In this document: one piece after another, positions 28,490-37,304 of the stretch
Numbering within the stretch: position 1 is the stretch's first letter
Layout of the letters: each line of letters begins with the position of its first letter
Assembly: GCA_000818945.1 (NCBI GenBank)
Contig: KN805375.1
Location: 9,788 to 73,787, forward strand
Source: Schizochytrium sp. CCTCC M209059
Taxonomy: Eukaryota; Sar; Bigyra; Thraustochytrida; Thraustochytriidae
Length of the DNA: 64,000 nt
Direction of reading: 5' to 3'
The notes under the pieces: generated by a model
Seen by the model: only the letters and a program-made list of their open reading frames with translations
Told to the model about the DNA's origin: nothing
Databases searched by the model: none
Translations under genes and position numbers: made by a program

Positions 28490-29644
28490 TTACAGAGCCC
28501 GAGCCCAGTGGCGAGGTCGCCACTCATCATGTGCGACGCAAAAAAGCTTGATACCGTCAAGAATGCAAAAACGATGCAGGTTTGCCCGAAGTCCACGACT
28601 AAATGGAAGATCAAAGTCACGCGTTCCTTCGAGATAAGAAATCTTGTCAGCGCGCAAGAACTCGTACGAGGTCATTGAGGCACAGGCCAAAAATGTGTGA
28701 AAGAGCAAAAGACTGCCCACAGCACAAAGCAGGATGACCACAACGAGAAAAACCAAAAGTGCATGCGTGTTGTGGTCCAGCCACGTTCCCACCTCAGCCT
28801 TGGTGTCCTGGAAGCCGCTCTGCACGACTCGAGTCATGTACGCCAGGCCAAGCGTGTGCGTCAAAAGGAACCACCAGAAGCGGCAGTGGTTCTTTTCGCC
28901 AATGCAAGTGCCAAGGACGCCACAATAGTGATCATAGGTTGCGACATAGCGTTGCGAGTTGCGGCAGTACTTGGCGCGCATTGGCACACGGGAACGCTGC
29001 ACGTGTCCGAGGGACTCATCGAGCGCTTCGTCGGGTTCTACATCAAGCACAAAGCTCTCAGACACTTCACTGTCCGTGTCATCGTCATCGTCATCGTTGA
29101 AAGAACGTGAAGGACTGCACAGCAAGATCTGGTCTGGGCTTGCTTCGCGCGCAGAGAGAGCTACAGAGTGCAACTCAGTGACGCTTGTGACAAACTCATT
29201 GGGCGCCAGCGTGTTGGCGCGCTCGCCGTCAGTTCCAATGTGACTGCCACGCATGTGGTCAAGGCCGATAAAGCCCGGATTTGACCCCTGGACAGCCATA
29301 AAGCTTCCCAATGCCAACAGGACCAAGAGGATGAGCACCGCGAGATCATCTCCTTGCAGATCTCCATTGGCGTCGCGTAAGAAAATTCGAGGCGTCGTGA
29401 GAACTGCTGCGCAGAGCGCGGCAATGATGATGAGGTACGCTGCGCGATAGTACTTGCGCGCTGCCAATGCTCGCTCAGGCATGGATGTGAGAGCGATAGG
29501 CTCTCCGCGTTCGCGTTGCTCCTTGTCGAGTTCGTCAATGTTTGTGTTAATCTTGAGACCATATATTTTCGGAAACACCAGCCGCGATGCAGAGCTCGGC
29601 GTCGGCGCCTTCGCGGCGGCGGTGGTCTGCCGATCCTCCATCAT
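28490..29644 (-). CDS. Divergent DHHC-family protein S-acyltransferase (DHYC type)
   Basis: A 384-residue four-helix membrane protein. Helices: AAYLIIIAALCAAVL and LAVLILLVLLALGSFMAV before the catalytic region, FWWFLLTHTLGLAYM and LLVFLVVVILLCAVGSLLLF after it. The catalytic loop reads DHYCGVLGTCIGEKNHCRF, with DHYC in place of DHHC as in yeast Akr1 and Pfa5. Upstream, KYCRNSQRYVATY keeps only one of the zinc-ligand cysteines usual in this position (two are replaced by Ser and Tyr). TSYE after helix 4 corresponds to the TTxE motif. It would transfer palmitate to cysteines of target proteins, probably in Golgi or endosomal membrane. MMEDRQ at 29644 is chosen (A at -3); an in-frame ATG at 29764 with poor context would add 40 residues. 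Confidence 0.8.
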   Translation of the reverse strand: MMEDRQTTAAAKAPTPSSASRLVFPKIYGLKINTNIDELDKEQRERGEPIALTSMPERALAARKYYRAAYLIIIAALCAAVLTTPRIFLRDANGDLQGDDLAVLILLVLLALGSFMAVQGSNPGFIGLDHMRGSHIGTDGERANTLAPNEFVTSVTELHSVALSAREASPDQILLCSPSRSFNDDDDDDTDSEVSESFVLDVEPDEALDESLGHVQRSRVPMRAKYCRNSQRYVATYDHYCGVLGTCIGEKNHCRFWWFLLTHTLGLAYMTRVVQSGFQDTKAEVGTWLDHNTHALLVFLVVVILLCAVGSLLLFHTFLACASMTSYEFLRADKISYLEGTRDFDLPFSRGLRANLHRFCILDGIKLFCVAHDEWRPRHWARAL

Positions 29645-30969
29645 GCTCTCCTGTTTCTTTCGCCCCGATCTCCAAGGCCCGTCTCGGCTGTCGTATCGTG
29701 TGCAATTGCTACCTCTGAACGCGTTGGGTTCTTGCTGATTACAATGCCTTGCCTTCAACTGCATGCAACGTGCTGGTTGGTCGTTGCATCGCGCACTCCA
29801 TACATTCTTGGTTGGCCCCCTCCCCTAGCTCGCCGTCAGTCTCGGCAGACACTAACACGCACACACGCACTCGGCAAGACAGAGAAGACTCTTGCAGATA
29901 GATAGATACACAAGCCAGGGCAGACAGGCAGAAAATGACAATGACAATGACACAGACTATTCAAGAATCCGAACCTCACATCGGGCATCATGTCGGAAAG
30001 GAGCAGGAAAAACGAAAAAAGGAGCCGTTGTGCGGGGCGACGCGGCCGCGATCGCGGTCTCTTTTTTGGCACCAGTTTCCGACCTGGGACACCTCCGACG
30101 CTTCGCTATATATAGCCTGCTTGTTTGTTTGATGCTTGAATTGATTGAATGGTTGATTGATTGCCTGCATGCCTACGTACGTGCCTGGCTGCCCAGGTGT
30201 GGACGGGCTCGTCTCGACGGGACTTTCGTCTCCCCTCCATCGGCGTGCCAGCGCAGCACGCGCGGCCAAAGTTCCTGGTTGCTTGTTTCTCACACAGGTC
30301 GCTTCGCTTTGGCGCTGCGGCGGGCAGGCGGGTCGGTCGGTCGGTCGGTTGGCGCTCGCAGAGCAAGCAGCAGGCATTTCCCGCGAGCGAGCACGGTCAA
30401 TCAAGTCGAGCAGTCATTCAATCGCTCACCGCACAAAAAACCGAGAGCGCGCGGCTCCTGCTCACGCATATATACGTATACATATGCACGCAGCCCAACT
30501 GAGCGAGTCTCCGTCCTCCCGTCACGATCAGGCCCGGTGGTGCATCGTCGCGCGGCACGAGCCCAGCGCGGCAGTCTCCGTCTCCATTCCCGTCGTCACC
30601 CCCGCCATCAGCAGCAGCGCGAGCAGGACCGAGCCCGCCTGCAATAACTAACGAGGCAGTCGCAAGGGCAAGCAGGGACGGCATCGCGACTCCTTCTTTC
30701 ATTTCATCTCCACGTTTCTCCTTCGTCTTCTTCTTTCTCCGCCAGAGCAAACAAGACAAGACAATCCACCCTCGCACGTCCGCCCGAACGGCAGGCAGCG
30801 CGGGCGAAGGCGGCGCGGGCGACGCGCGGCGGGCGCGGGCGAGCGGCGGGCGCGCGCGGGCGAAGGCGAGCGGCGGCCAAAAAGCGTCCCGTCGTGCCGC
30901 GTCCCAGACGAGCAAAGGCGAAGCAAGGCAGGCAGCCAGGCAGGCAGCCAGCCAGCCAGGGCGGGCAAG
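29645..30969. promoter_or_regulatory. Divergent intergenic region
   Basis: About 1.3 kb between the DHHC and FAM13-like genes. It contains GATA-type (29896-29910) and ATGACA-type short repeats (29934-29952), a GGTC run (30331-30350), an alternating ACGTATACATATGC segment (about 30467-30487) and GCAGCCAGGCAG repeats close to the downstream start. No gene is supported. Confidence 0.45.
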
Positions 30970-33198
30970 ATGGCGCGGTCGCCCTTCAGGGTGGACGCTG
31001 CCGCCGTGGAGGCAGAGACGAGCTTTGTGGTGGAGGCATGTCTTGCGCGGATCGAGATGCCGGCCAAGGCGCCCGCATCCGACCTTTTGGCGCCGCAGGT
31101 CCCCGTTACCGAGGTTGCAGAGCTTTTGTCTGACCTGCTGAGCTCTCGCGACGAAAGGAATGTCGATGAAGGCAAGGGCGACGCGACCCGCGGCTTACCG
31201 CGCGTCCTCGAACCTGTGTTCGCCGCAGGAGTGCTGTGGCTGCATCTCCGACGCCGGCAGCTGCCTCTTTTCCCATTCGACGTCTTCCAACGCATGACGA
31301 GTCTCGCTCTCGACCTCGAGCCGTTGGAAGACCTTGAAGATGCATATACGGATGCCTACGCCGATGCTGTGCGTGAAGCGCTTACATTGGCAGACCTCCG
31401 CGATCTCGTCATGCGCCTGGCGGTAGACAATCGACACAATCTGCATCGCGTTTTGCATTTTGTCGCAGTCGCGATGCAAAAGGCCCCAAAGCTTACGTCC
31501 CTCGAGGCAATGTCATCTGTAGGCCCTATCTTGGCCAAACCAAGGGACACGACCTTTATGTCGATCCGCCATCGCCGCGAGTTGGGCCTCGCCAGACACA
31601 TTATGAGCGCTTTGCTTGACCATCTTGATGATCTCGATGATGCGTGGACTTCAGACGAGGCGCCTTTGGACCCGGCAAAAGCCGACACATTGAAAACAAG
31701 TACCGAAAGTCCCGCACATGCGACGATGGCGTCGCCCGGTTTGCAGCAGAACAAGCGCAAGGCCGCTGCAGGATCGGCAGGCTCTTTGTCGCCCTCGACT
31801 GGGTCTCGCGGCGAGCGCAAAGGAAGTGTAAGTAAGACGCTCGAAGCTGTCGCCACTGAGGCCCAGGCTGCTTCGCGCCGTCCTCTTAGCATTGTCACCG
31901 TCGACGAAAAGATTTTTCCGGCCCCGGAGCAGCCAAAACTGGCTATCTCAGTGCGCGACGAGAGCTCGCACGCCAACTTGGAGCAGGCGAACAAGCTCAT
32001 CGACGAAACAGTCCATAGGCTCTGTCTCGGCGAGACTTCGTGGATGCGCTTCGTCAGAGTGCCAGCAGCCTCGATGGCGAGTCCTGTTCCTTTGGCTTCA
32101 AAGTCGATCGTCAAGCTCGGCTCTCCTGAATCGACGTTTGAGCTAAAGAAACGTAACTCGGGCAAGGCGGCTCATCTCGTCATGTCGCAGCCGCAGAGCG
32201 AGCAAGGCGTCGCTGAAAATGGCCCTTCGCGGCGTGACCCGGACGAATTTGACCGCGCCGAGAGCTTGCCATCACGCCTTTCAGATCCTATTATCTCCAA
32301 GTCTGCGTCTGAGGGTCGCCTTGAGCATGCGAACCAGCGTATGACATCGAAAAACTCGAGTCAAAAGTTGGTGGAAGGCCGGTTGGAGCGAGCCTTTGAA
32401 AAAGCAGCTGCGGCCTCTGCCGCGACATCAGCCGCTTCTTTTGTCGAGTCAACCACACCGACATCAGAGCCCGCATCGAGCGGTTGGGGCAACAATCGCA
32501 ACCAAGATGAAGAGAAACAGCGCAATCATGCCAATGAAAGCATTGAAGAGCGCAATGTACGAAATGGAGTACGGGGCCGTGCGAAAAGCGAAGGTTCTGG
32601 TAAGAGTGCAGACGATGACGAAGAACGAGACGCAGAGGAACGCGAAACCGTGACACCGGGAGCACTGCGCGCTCGCCTTGAAGGCGACAAACGCGCTCTC
32701 AAAGCCAGATTGAAACGCTTTGATGAGGACTTTTTCCGTGTACATGGACGTAAACCAGTCCGTCTCGATAAGGAGCCTATTCGGCATCTGTATGAAGAGT
32801 ACAATGCGTTGAAACGACGCATCAACGAGCTCGGAACGGGCAATGGTGATGACAAATTCAGTGAAGCAAGCAGCTTGCGAAGCCGATCTGGATCCGAGGG
32901 TTCCATGGACGCTCAAAGTCATGAGGGCGGTCCGCAGCGAGGAGGCCAGCCGCGTTCGATCGAGACCTTATTGGGTGAGAAACGGGCGCTTCAAACGCAA
33001 CTTCGCGAATTTGAGCGCAAGTTTGAGATTGATAACAAGCGCAAAATTCGATGCGCCGCAGATATCAAGGGACTCGAACGCGAGTATCGCCGTTACAAGG
33101 AGCTCAAGGAGACGCTGGCTTCACTTCAGGTGGGTCAAACGTCATCTCCATCACCATCTCCGCGTTTCGTGCAGAACTCTCCGCTTGCCCGCGGCTAG
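30970..33198 (+). CDS. FAM13-like protein with degenerate RhoGAP-like region
   Basis: A 742-residue protein. The C-terminal part holds two copies of the FAM13 C-terminal helix module: LEGDKRALKARLKRFDEDFF, HGRKPVRLDKEPIRHLYEEY (about 566-618) and LLGEKRALQTQLREFERKFE, then DIKGLEREYRRYKELK (about 666-718). These match the EK..LK..L..FE..F...GR.....E..P.Y..Y..YK pattern of animal FAM13A/B. The first 220 residues are helical and contain NRHNLHRVLHFVAVAMQKA, SSVGPILAKP, which recalls the C-terminal half of a RhoGAP domain (animal FAM13 also begins with RhoGAP), but no G-x-x-R arginine-finger motif is visible. The middle is disordered, Ser/Glu-rich. FAM13 assignment rests mainly on the C-terminal modules. 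Role is unknown; possibly Rho-related scaffold. Confidence 0.65.
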   Translation: MARSPFRVDAAAVEAETSFVVEACLARIEMPAKAPASDLLAPQVPVTEVAELLSDLLSSRDERNVDEGKGDATRGLPRVLEPVFAAGVLWLHLRRRQLPLFPFDVFQRMTSLALDLEPLEDLEDAYTDAYADAVREALTLADLRDLVMRLAVDNRHNLHRVLHFVAVAMQKAPKLTSLEAMSSVGPILAKPRDTTFMSIRHRRELGLARHIMSALLDHLDDLDDAWTSDEAPLDPAKADTLKTSTESPAHATMASPGLQQNKRKAAAGSAGSLSPSTGSRGERKGSVSKTLEAVATEAQAASRRPLSIVTVDEKIFPAPEQPKLAISVRDESSHANLEQANKLIDETVHRLCLGETSWMRFVRVPAASMASPVPLASKSIVKLGSPESTFELKKRNSGKAAHLVMSQPQSEQGVAENGPSRRDPDEFDRAESLPSRLSDPIISKSASEGRLEHANQRMTSKNSSQKLVEGRLERAFEKAAAASAATSAASFVESTTPTSEPASSGWGNNRNQDEEKQRNHANESIEERNVRNGVRGRAKSEGSGKSADDDEERDAEERETVTPGALRARLEGDKRALKARLKRFDEDFFRVHGRKPVRLDKEPIRHLYEEYNALKRRINELGTGNGDDKFSEASSLRSRSGSEGSMDAQSHEGGPQRGGQPRSIETLLGEKRALQTQLREFERKFEIDNKRKIRCAADIKGLEREYRRYKELKETLASLQVGQTSSPSPSPRFVQNSPLARG

Positions 33199-33841
33199 AC
33201 TTAGACTTTCACAAACACAAAACACAAACAAAAGCACACAACTATGATGATGATGATATGAAGCATTCCGTCCTTTTTACTCTCTCTTCACCTTGCTCTT
33301 GTTGGGGTCTTGAATATCCTCTTCTTCTTTTGAGCTGTTTTTCTTGCAGGTCGCGGAAACTTTCGTCAATCATCTCCCTAGCTGCAAAAACATATAGCGG
33401 GCTCACCGAACTTGGTTGCTGCAAGCTAAAGTCTTCCGTTTTGGGCAGAAATCATCACTAGGCCTATGCCAGGGAAGGAACATTCGTGGCGCGATGCACT
33501 GCAGCATGTTAGAACACACACAAAAAAGAAAAGAAATGAACCTCGTTGTTTCCGCATGGCACGTATCCGCTGCGCGTACCCGTCGGCCAAGACGCCAAGA
33601 GTTTTCGCGACAGGCAATAATTTGTAGTCTCAAAGCCGAGCGCAGAGTGGCCGCAGCCGATAGCTCGAAAAGAAATCCAAGAAAAAATGAAAGAAAATCA
33701 AAGCGGGTAAGTAAGTAGGGGCGGCCGGGGCGGCCTATAGGCCTTGTTAGTAGTCGTAGTAAGAAGCACAGCAAAAGGGAGAGAGAAAAAGGCAAAGCAA
33801 CATCATCGCTTTTTCGACGTCGAGCGAAGCCAACTTGCAGG
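33199..33841. promoter_or_regulatory. Intergenic region upstream of the mitochondrial kinase gene
   Basis: About 640 bp with a short ATG/ATGATG run (33243-33258) and a GGGGCGGCC repeat (33718-33736). No gene supported; should hold the promoter of the next gene. Confidence 0.4.
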
Positions 33842-35212
33842 ATGCGGTTGGGCGGGGTCGTGCGGAGGCGAGCCGTGCGCGGCAGCGCTGCTGCGTGCAG
33901 CGCGCGTGCGCTGGGCGTGGGCATGCCGCCCGTGGGCCTCCCCCTGGAGCGGCGCGCAGAGCCTGGGGCGCGCGTCGAGCTGGCGGGCGCACGGACGCTC
34001 TCCATCTCGGGTGCCAAGACCTCTATGATCCGGCGCGGCAGCCGGGACTACTCGCTGGAGCACTACGCGAAGCAGCAGATCACACCCGTGACAATTCAGC
34101 AAATGCTGCTCCTGAGCAACTCAAAGCAGCGACAAAAGCTGGCGTCGGCCTTGCAGAATGAGCTGCTCGTCCGTGTGGCGAAGCGCTTCAACGAAATGTC
34201 AGAGCTGCCGCCCAAATTGCTCGAGACCAAGCCTGTGCAGCGTGTGACGATGCTGTACTACACATTTTTCCAGGACCTCGCGGCCATGCCGGCTCCCAAC
34301 ACGGAGGAGCGCGAGAAGAACTTTAACCACCTGTGTCAGGAATTTTACATGCGCGACGCCGCGACCTTGCCTTCGATTGCGCGCGGTTTGCGCCAGTTCA
34401 AGCGCGGGCCGCCTCCGGCGTCGGCGTCGACGATCAAGATGCTCGACGCACAACTCGATGATCTCTTCACTGCGCGTCTTTCGGTGCGCATGCTCATTGG
34501 CCAGCAGTGTGGCATCGCTGGGCGGTCCAAGATCAAGCGCGGACTTTGCGTCGCCGAGGTGGCGCGCGAGGCAGCCGAGAATACGCGCGCGCTCTGCCTG
34601 CAGCGATTTGGCGTCTGTCCAGAGATTCAGGTCAAGGGTCACCTCGACTTCAAGTTCACCTATGTGGAATCGCACTTGCACCACATGCTTTTCGAGCTGC
34701 TCAAAAACTCGGTGCGCGCAGTGATTGAACAGCATCGTGGAGCAGCAGGCGCCGCGCGCCGCAAGCGTCTGCGTCTGAGCGCAGACCATCATCTAGGTCC
34801 GGACGGGCTGCCTCCAGTGTTGGTGGCCATCTCGGGCGGCCGCGAGGATGTGGTGATCAAGGTGTCGGATGAGGGCGGCGGCATTCCACGTAGCGAGATG
34901 GCCAAAATTTGGAGTTACGAATACACGACCATTCCGGACGAGGAAGTTCGAAGCTCGGAAGCGGCGAATGAAGCTCCGGTGGATAGCGACGAAGCCAACA
35001 TCGACGCCTCGGCCACGGTCGACGAGGACGAGGAGCCCATCACCTTTCGGTCCAATTTTGTGGGCATGGGCTACGGTCTGCCCATTTCCCGAGTCTTTGC
35101 GCGCTACTTTGGCGGCGACCTCAAGATCATGTCCACGGAGGGCTGGGGCACGGATGCTTACATTTACATTAACCGCCTCGAGTCCGCTGCCGTCGAGACC
35201 TTGCCGGAGTAA
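33842..35212 (+). CDS. Mitochondrial pyruvate/branched-chain dehydrogenase kinase (PDK/BCKDK family)
   Basis: A 456-residue GHKL-type kinase that would phosphorylate and switch off the E1 of pyruvate or branched-chain ketoacid dehydrogenase in the matrix. The first 30 or so residues (MRLGGVVRRRAVRGSAAACS) are Arg/Ala-rich and acid-free, a good presequence. The helical domain includes QITPVTIQQMLLLS, LPPKLLETKPVQRV and a typical RLSVRMLIGQQ segment. The ATP domain shows N-box ELLKNSVRAV, G1 DEGGGI, GMGYGLPISR and GWGTDAYIYI. An acidic insert of about 30 residues (EAPVDSDEANIDASATVDED) sits in the ATP-lid region. I cannot tell PDK from BCKDK by eye; Q of GQQ and overall pattern fit both. Confidence 0.9.
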   Translation: MRLGGVVRRRAVRGSAAACSARALGVGMPPVGLPLERRAEPGARVELAGARTLSISGAKTSMIRRGSRDYSLEHYAKQQITPVTIQQMLLLSNSKQRQKLASALQNELLVRVAKRFNEMSELPPKLLETKPVQRVTMLYYTFFQDLAAMPAPNTEEREKNFNHLCQEFYMRDAATLPSIARGLRQFKRGPPPASASTIKMLDAQLDDLFTARLSVRMLIGQQCGIAGRSKIKRGLCVAEVAREAAENTRALCLQRFGVCPEIQVKGHLDFKFTYVESHLHHMLFELLKNSVRAVIEQHRGAAGAARRKRLRLSADHHLGPDGLPPVLVAISGGREDVVIKVSDEGGGIPRSEMAKIWSYEYTTIPDEEVRSSEAANEAPVDSDEANIDASATVDEDEEPITFRSNFVGMGYGLPISRVFARYFGGDLKIMSTEGWGTDAYIYINRLESAAVETLPE

Positions 35213-35328
35213 GTAAGGTGACTGACCCTGTTTGATTGATGAGAATGTAATTCACCGCCTATTCCTATTCTTTGCCCTCTTCGTATCCTTTTCTTTCCTC
35301 CTCACTCATTCGAGTTCTGCACAGCTCC

Positions 35329-35363
<35 letters not shown>

Positions 35364-35591
35364 CTATGCTATGCTCCCACGGATCAAGCTTTCTTGCTAC
35401 GAATCTTTCATTCCGTGCGAGCCCGAGGCATCCCGACCCTTTTTCCAGGTCCAGCATGTGAAGAAGGCCGGGGAGGGAGGTGAATGGGTGCAACGGCTTC
35501 TCGCACGCGAGCGTGCGCAGGTTGAACATTTTCAAAAGGCGCAGCCAGAAGGAGCGCGACCCACCAGCGCGTCGTGCGCCCGTGCGCAACG
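35213..35591. promoter_or_regulatory. Intergenic region with CAA repeat
   Basis: Short gap between two same-strand genes. It contains a (CAA)n tract near 35328-35363. No gene seen. Confidence 0.45.
35328..35363 (+). repeat. CAA trinucleotide repeat
   Basis: About twelve CAA/AAC units downstream of the mitochondrial kinase gene and about 230 bp upstream of the NHL protein start. Confidence 0.9.
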
Positions 35592-37304
35592 ATGGAGCAG
35601 ACGGGCCGCCGGCCCCTCGCGCCGCGCGACAGGCGCAAAGTGCTCGGCGAACTGGAGCACACGATGGGACTCCTCCAGGCCAAGATGCAGGAGCTCGAGA
35701 ATCTGCGCGCAAACGAGGACGAACAGAGCCCCCTGCAGCAGCAGAAGCAGAAGCCGCAACAACGGCAGCAGGCGTGTCACGGACGAGAAAACAACGCGAT
35801 CGAGCCACGCAAGTTACAAGGAGATACTGTTGGTCCTGCTACGTCAACCTCGCGGTCAAGACCTAGGGAGAGCGCCCCACCACGACGCAAAAGCACAAGA
35901 ACGCCAGCAGCGCGAGGCGATCTACAGGTCCAGGCGCGTTCTAGGACAACACCAAAAAATGACACGAGGACCCCTGTAGCGCGAGGCAATCGACAGTCTC
36001 GACCTCGTTCAAACATAACACCATCAAGTTCTTCATTGCCAGGGCGTTCACCAAGCTCGACATCATCTTCATCGACGGCGTCGAGATCCCCGCGAGGACG
36101 TGCATCAAGAATTTACCTCCACAAAGACGTGACTGTACAAACGCAAGAGGACCTTCCGGGCGTGCGTGCTCTTTTGCATTGCGGAGGCGCTGTTGCCGTC
36201 GCTTGTCGTGTTGGTCTCGTATTGGTGGCCCTCGCGTCCTCGGGACAAGCGCGAGGTGGCAAGACTGTAGTGTTGGAGACGGCCAAACCCGGACACGAAT
36301 TTGCAGGACTGTGCTCAGCATCCGATGCCGCACGGGGTGCTGCAAATGGCGACACGGCCATGTTTTTCGTGAGCGATTCCCGCGCGCATTGTTTACGTCG
36401 GGTGGAGATTCGCGAGGGCGGCGCCGTGCGTGTCTGTGCATGGGCAGGCGCAGAAAAACGCGGTCTTCGCGACGGGCCTCTCGGTACTGCGCACTTTAAC
36501 AAGCCCTCTGGGCTTGGTTTGGCACCCGATGGCAAGAACGTTTTGGTCGCGGACGAAGGAAATCACGCGATTCGCTTCATCGATGTGGAGCAAGGTCAAG
36601 TCGTGACGCTCGTGGGCGGGCGCCGCGACGCGTCGAGCGGTCGCATGGACACTGGGCACCGCGATGGGCCGTTATCTCAGGCGGCCTTTGAAGCACCCTG
36701 CCAAGTTTTGAGTCTTGTCGGGTCGCACAAGATTTACGTCTTGGAGCGCGGGGGCGGCCGCGTCCGCTGCATTTGTCTACGCAGCGAGCGCGTATCCACC
36801 GTCTGCGGCGGTCTGAGCTCGCCGACTGCAATGGTGTGGCACCATGAGACTCGCAGCCTGCTCGTAGCAGACGCAAGTGGATTACGTCACATTGACGTGG
36901 TCAGCGGGACCTCAAGAACTGTGCGTCAGGATTTCACAGCGAGCGCCATGGTCACCGCCGGACGTAACGGGACCCTGCATTGCGCCGTGCGTGGCGCGGT
37001 GCTCACCGTGCGCGCGAGCTTGGATGGCGGTAGACCTGCCGCCAAGATTGGCGCTGACCTTGCGGCAACAACAAATGCAAGCAAGGAGAACTCACAGGAG
37101 CAACGTGGGCAGCGGCTGCGGGCAACAAGCTCTTCTTCCCCATCGCCGCCTGCGTCCTTATCGTCTTCGACATCGCCTTCCTCAACGCGGTTGAACTACC
37201 TCCCACCACGGCAGGTTCCCCATCCCCCGGGACCCGCGGTGTCTCCTTCCTCCACGTCCGATGTCATTGCGGCGCACCACCCATTTTTTCGTCCCATGCG
37301 ATGA
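35592..37304 (+). CDS. NHL-repeat beta-propeller protein with disordered N-terminus
   Basis: A 570-residue protein. Residues 1-50 form a helix (RRKVLGELEHTMGLLQAKMQ) followed by Gln-rich and then Arg/Ser/Thr/Pro-rich disorder to about 170; within it a module of the form TRTP(A/V)ARG...RSxxTP occurs twice (about 105-145). From about 195 to 480 are NHL-type blades: HFNKPSGLGLAPDGKNVLVA, DEGNHAIRFIDVEQGQVVTL, with the G.(R/H)DGPL..A.F..P linker twice (LRDGPLGTAHFNKP, HRDGPLSQAAFEAP), a pattern common in NHL proteins of plants and protists. The C-terminus is a Ser/Pro-rich tail. No membrane helix or catalytic domain is visible. ATG at 35592 is the first in frame. Likely a protein-interaction scaffold; partner unknown. 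Confidence 0.7.
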   Translation: MEQTGRRPLAPRDRRKVLGELEHTMGLLQAKMQELENLRANEDEQSPLQQQKQKPQQRQQACHGRENNAIEPRKLQGDTVGPATSTSRSRPRESAPPRRKSTRTPAARGDLQVQARSRTTPKNDTRTPVARGNRQSRPRSNITPSSSSLPGRSPSSTSSSSTASRSPRGRASRIYLHKDVTVQTQEDLPGVRALLHCGGAVAVACRVGLVLVALASSGQARGGKTVVLETAKPGHEFAGLCSASDAARGAANGDTAMFFVSDSRAHCLRRVEIREGGAVRVCAWAGAEKRGLRDGPLGTAHFNKPSGLGLAPDGKNVLVADEGNHAIRFIDVEQGQVVTLVGGRRDASSGRMDTGHRDGPLSQAAFEAPCQVLSLVGSHKIYVLERGGGRVRCICLRSERVSTVCGGLSSPTAMVWHHETRSLLVADASGLRHIDVVSGTSRTVRQDFTASAMVTAGRNGTLHCAVRGAVLTVRASLDGGRPAAKIGADLAATTNASKENSQEQRGQRLRATSSSSPSPPASLSSSTSPSSTRLNYLPPRQVPHPPGPAVSPSSTSDVIAAHHPFFRPMR

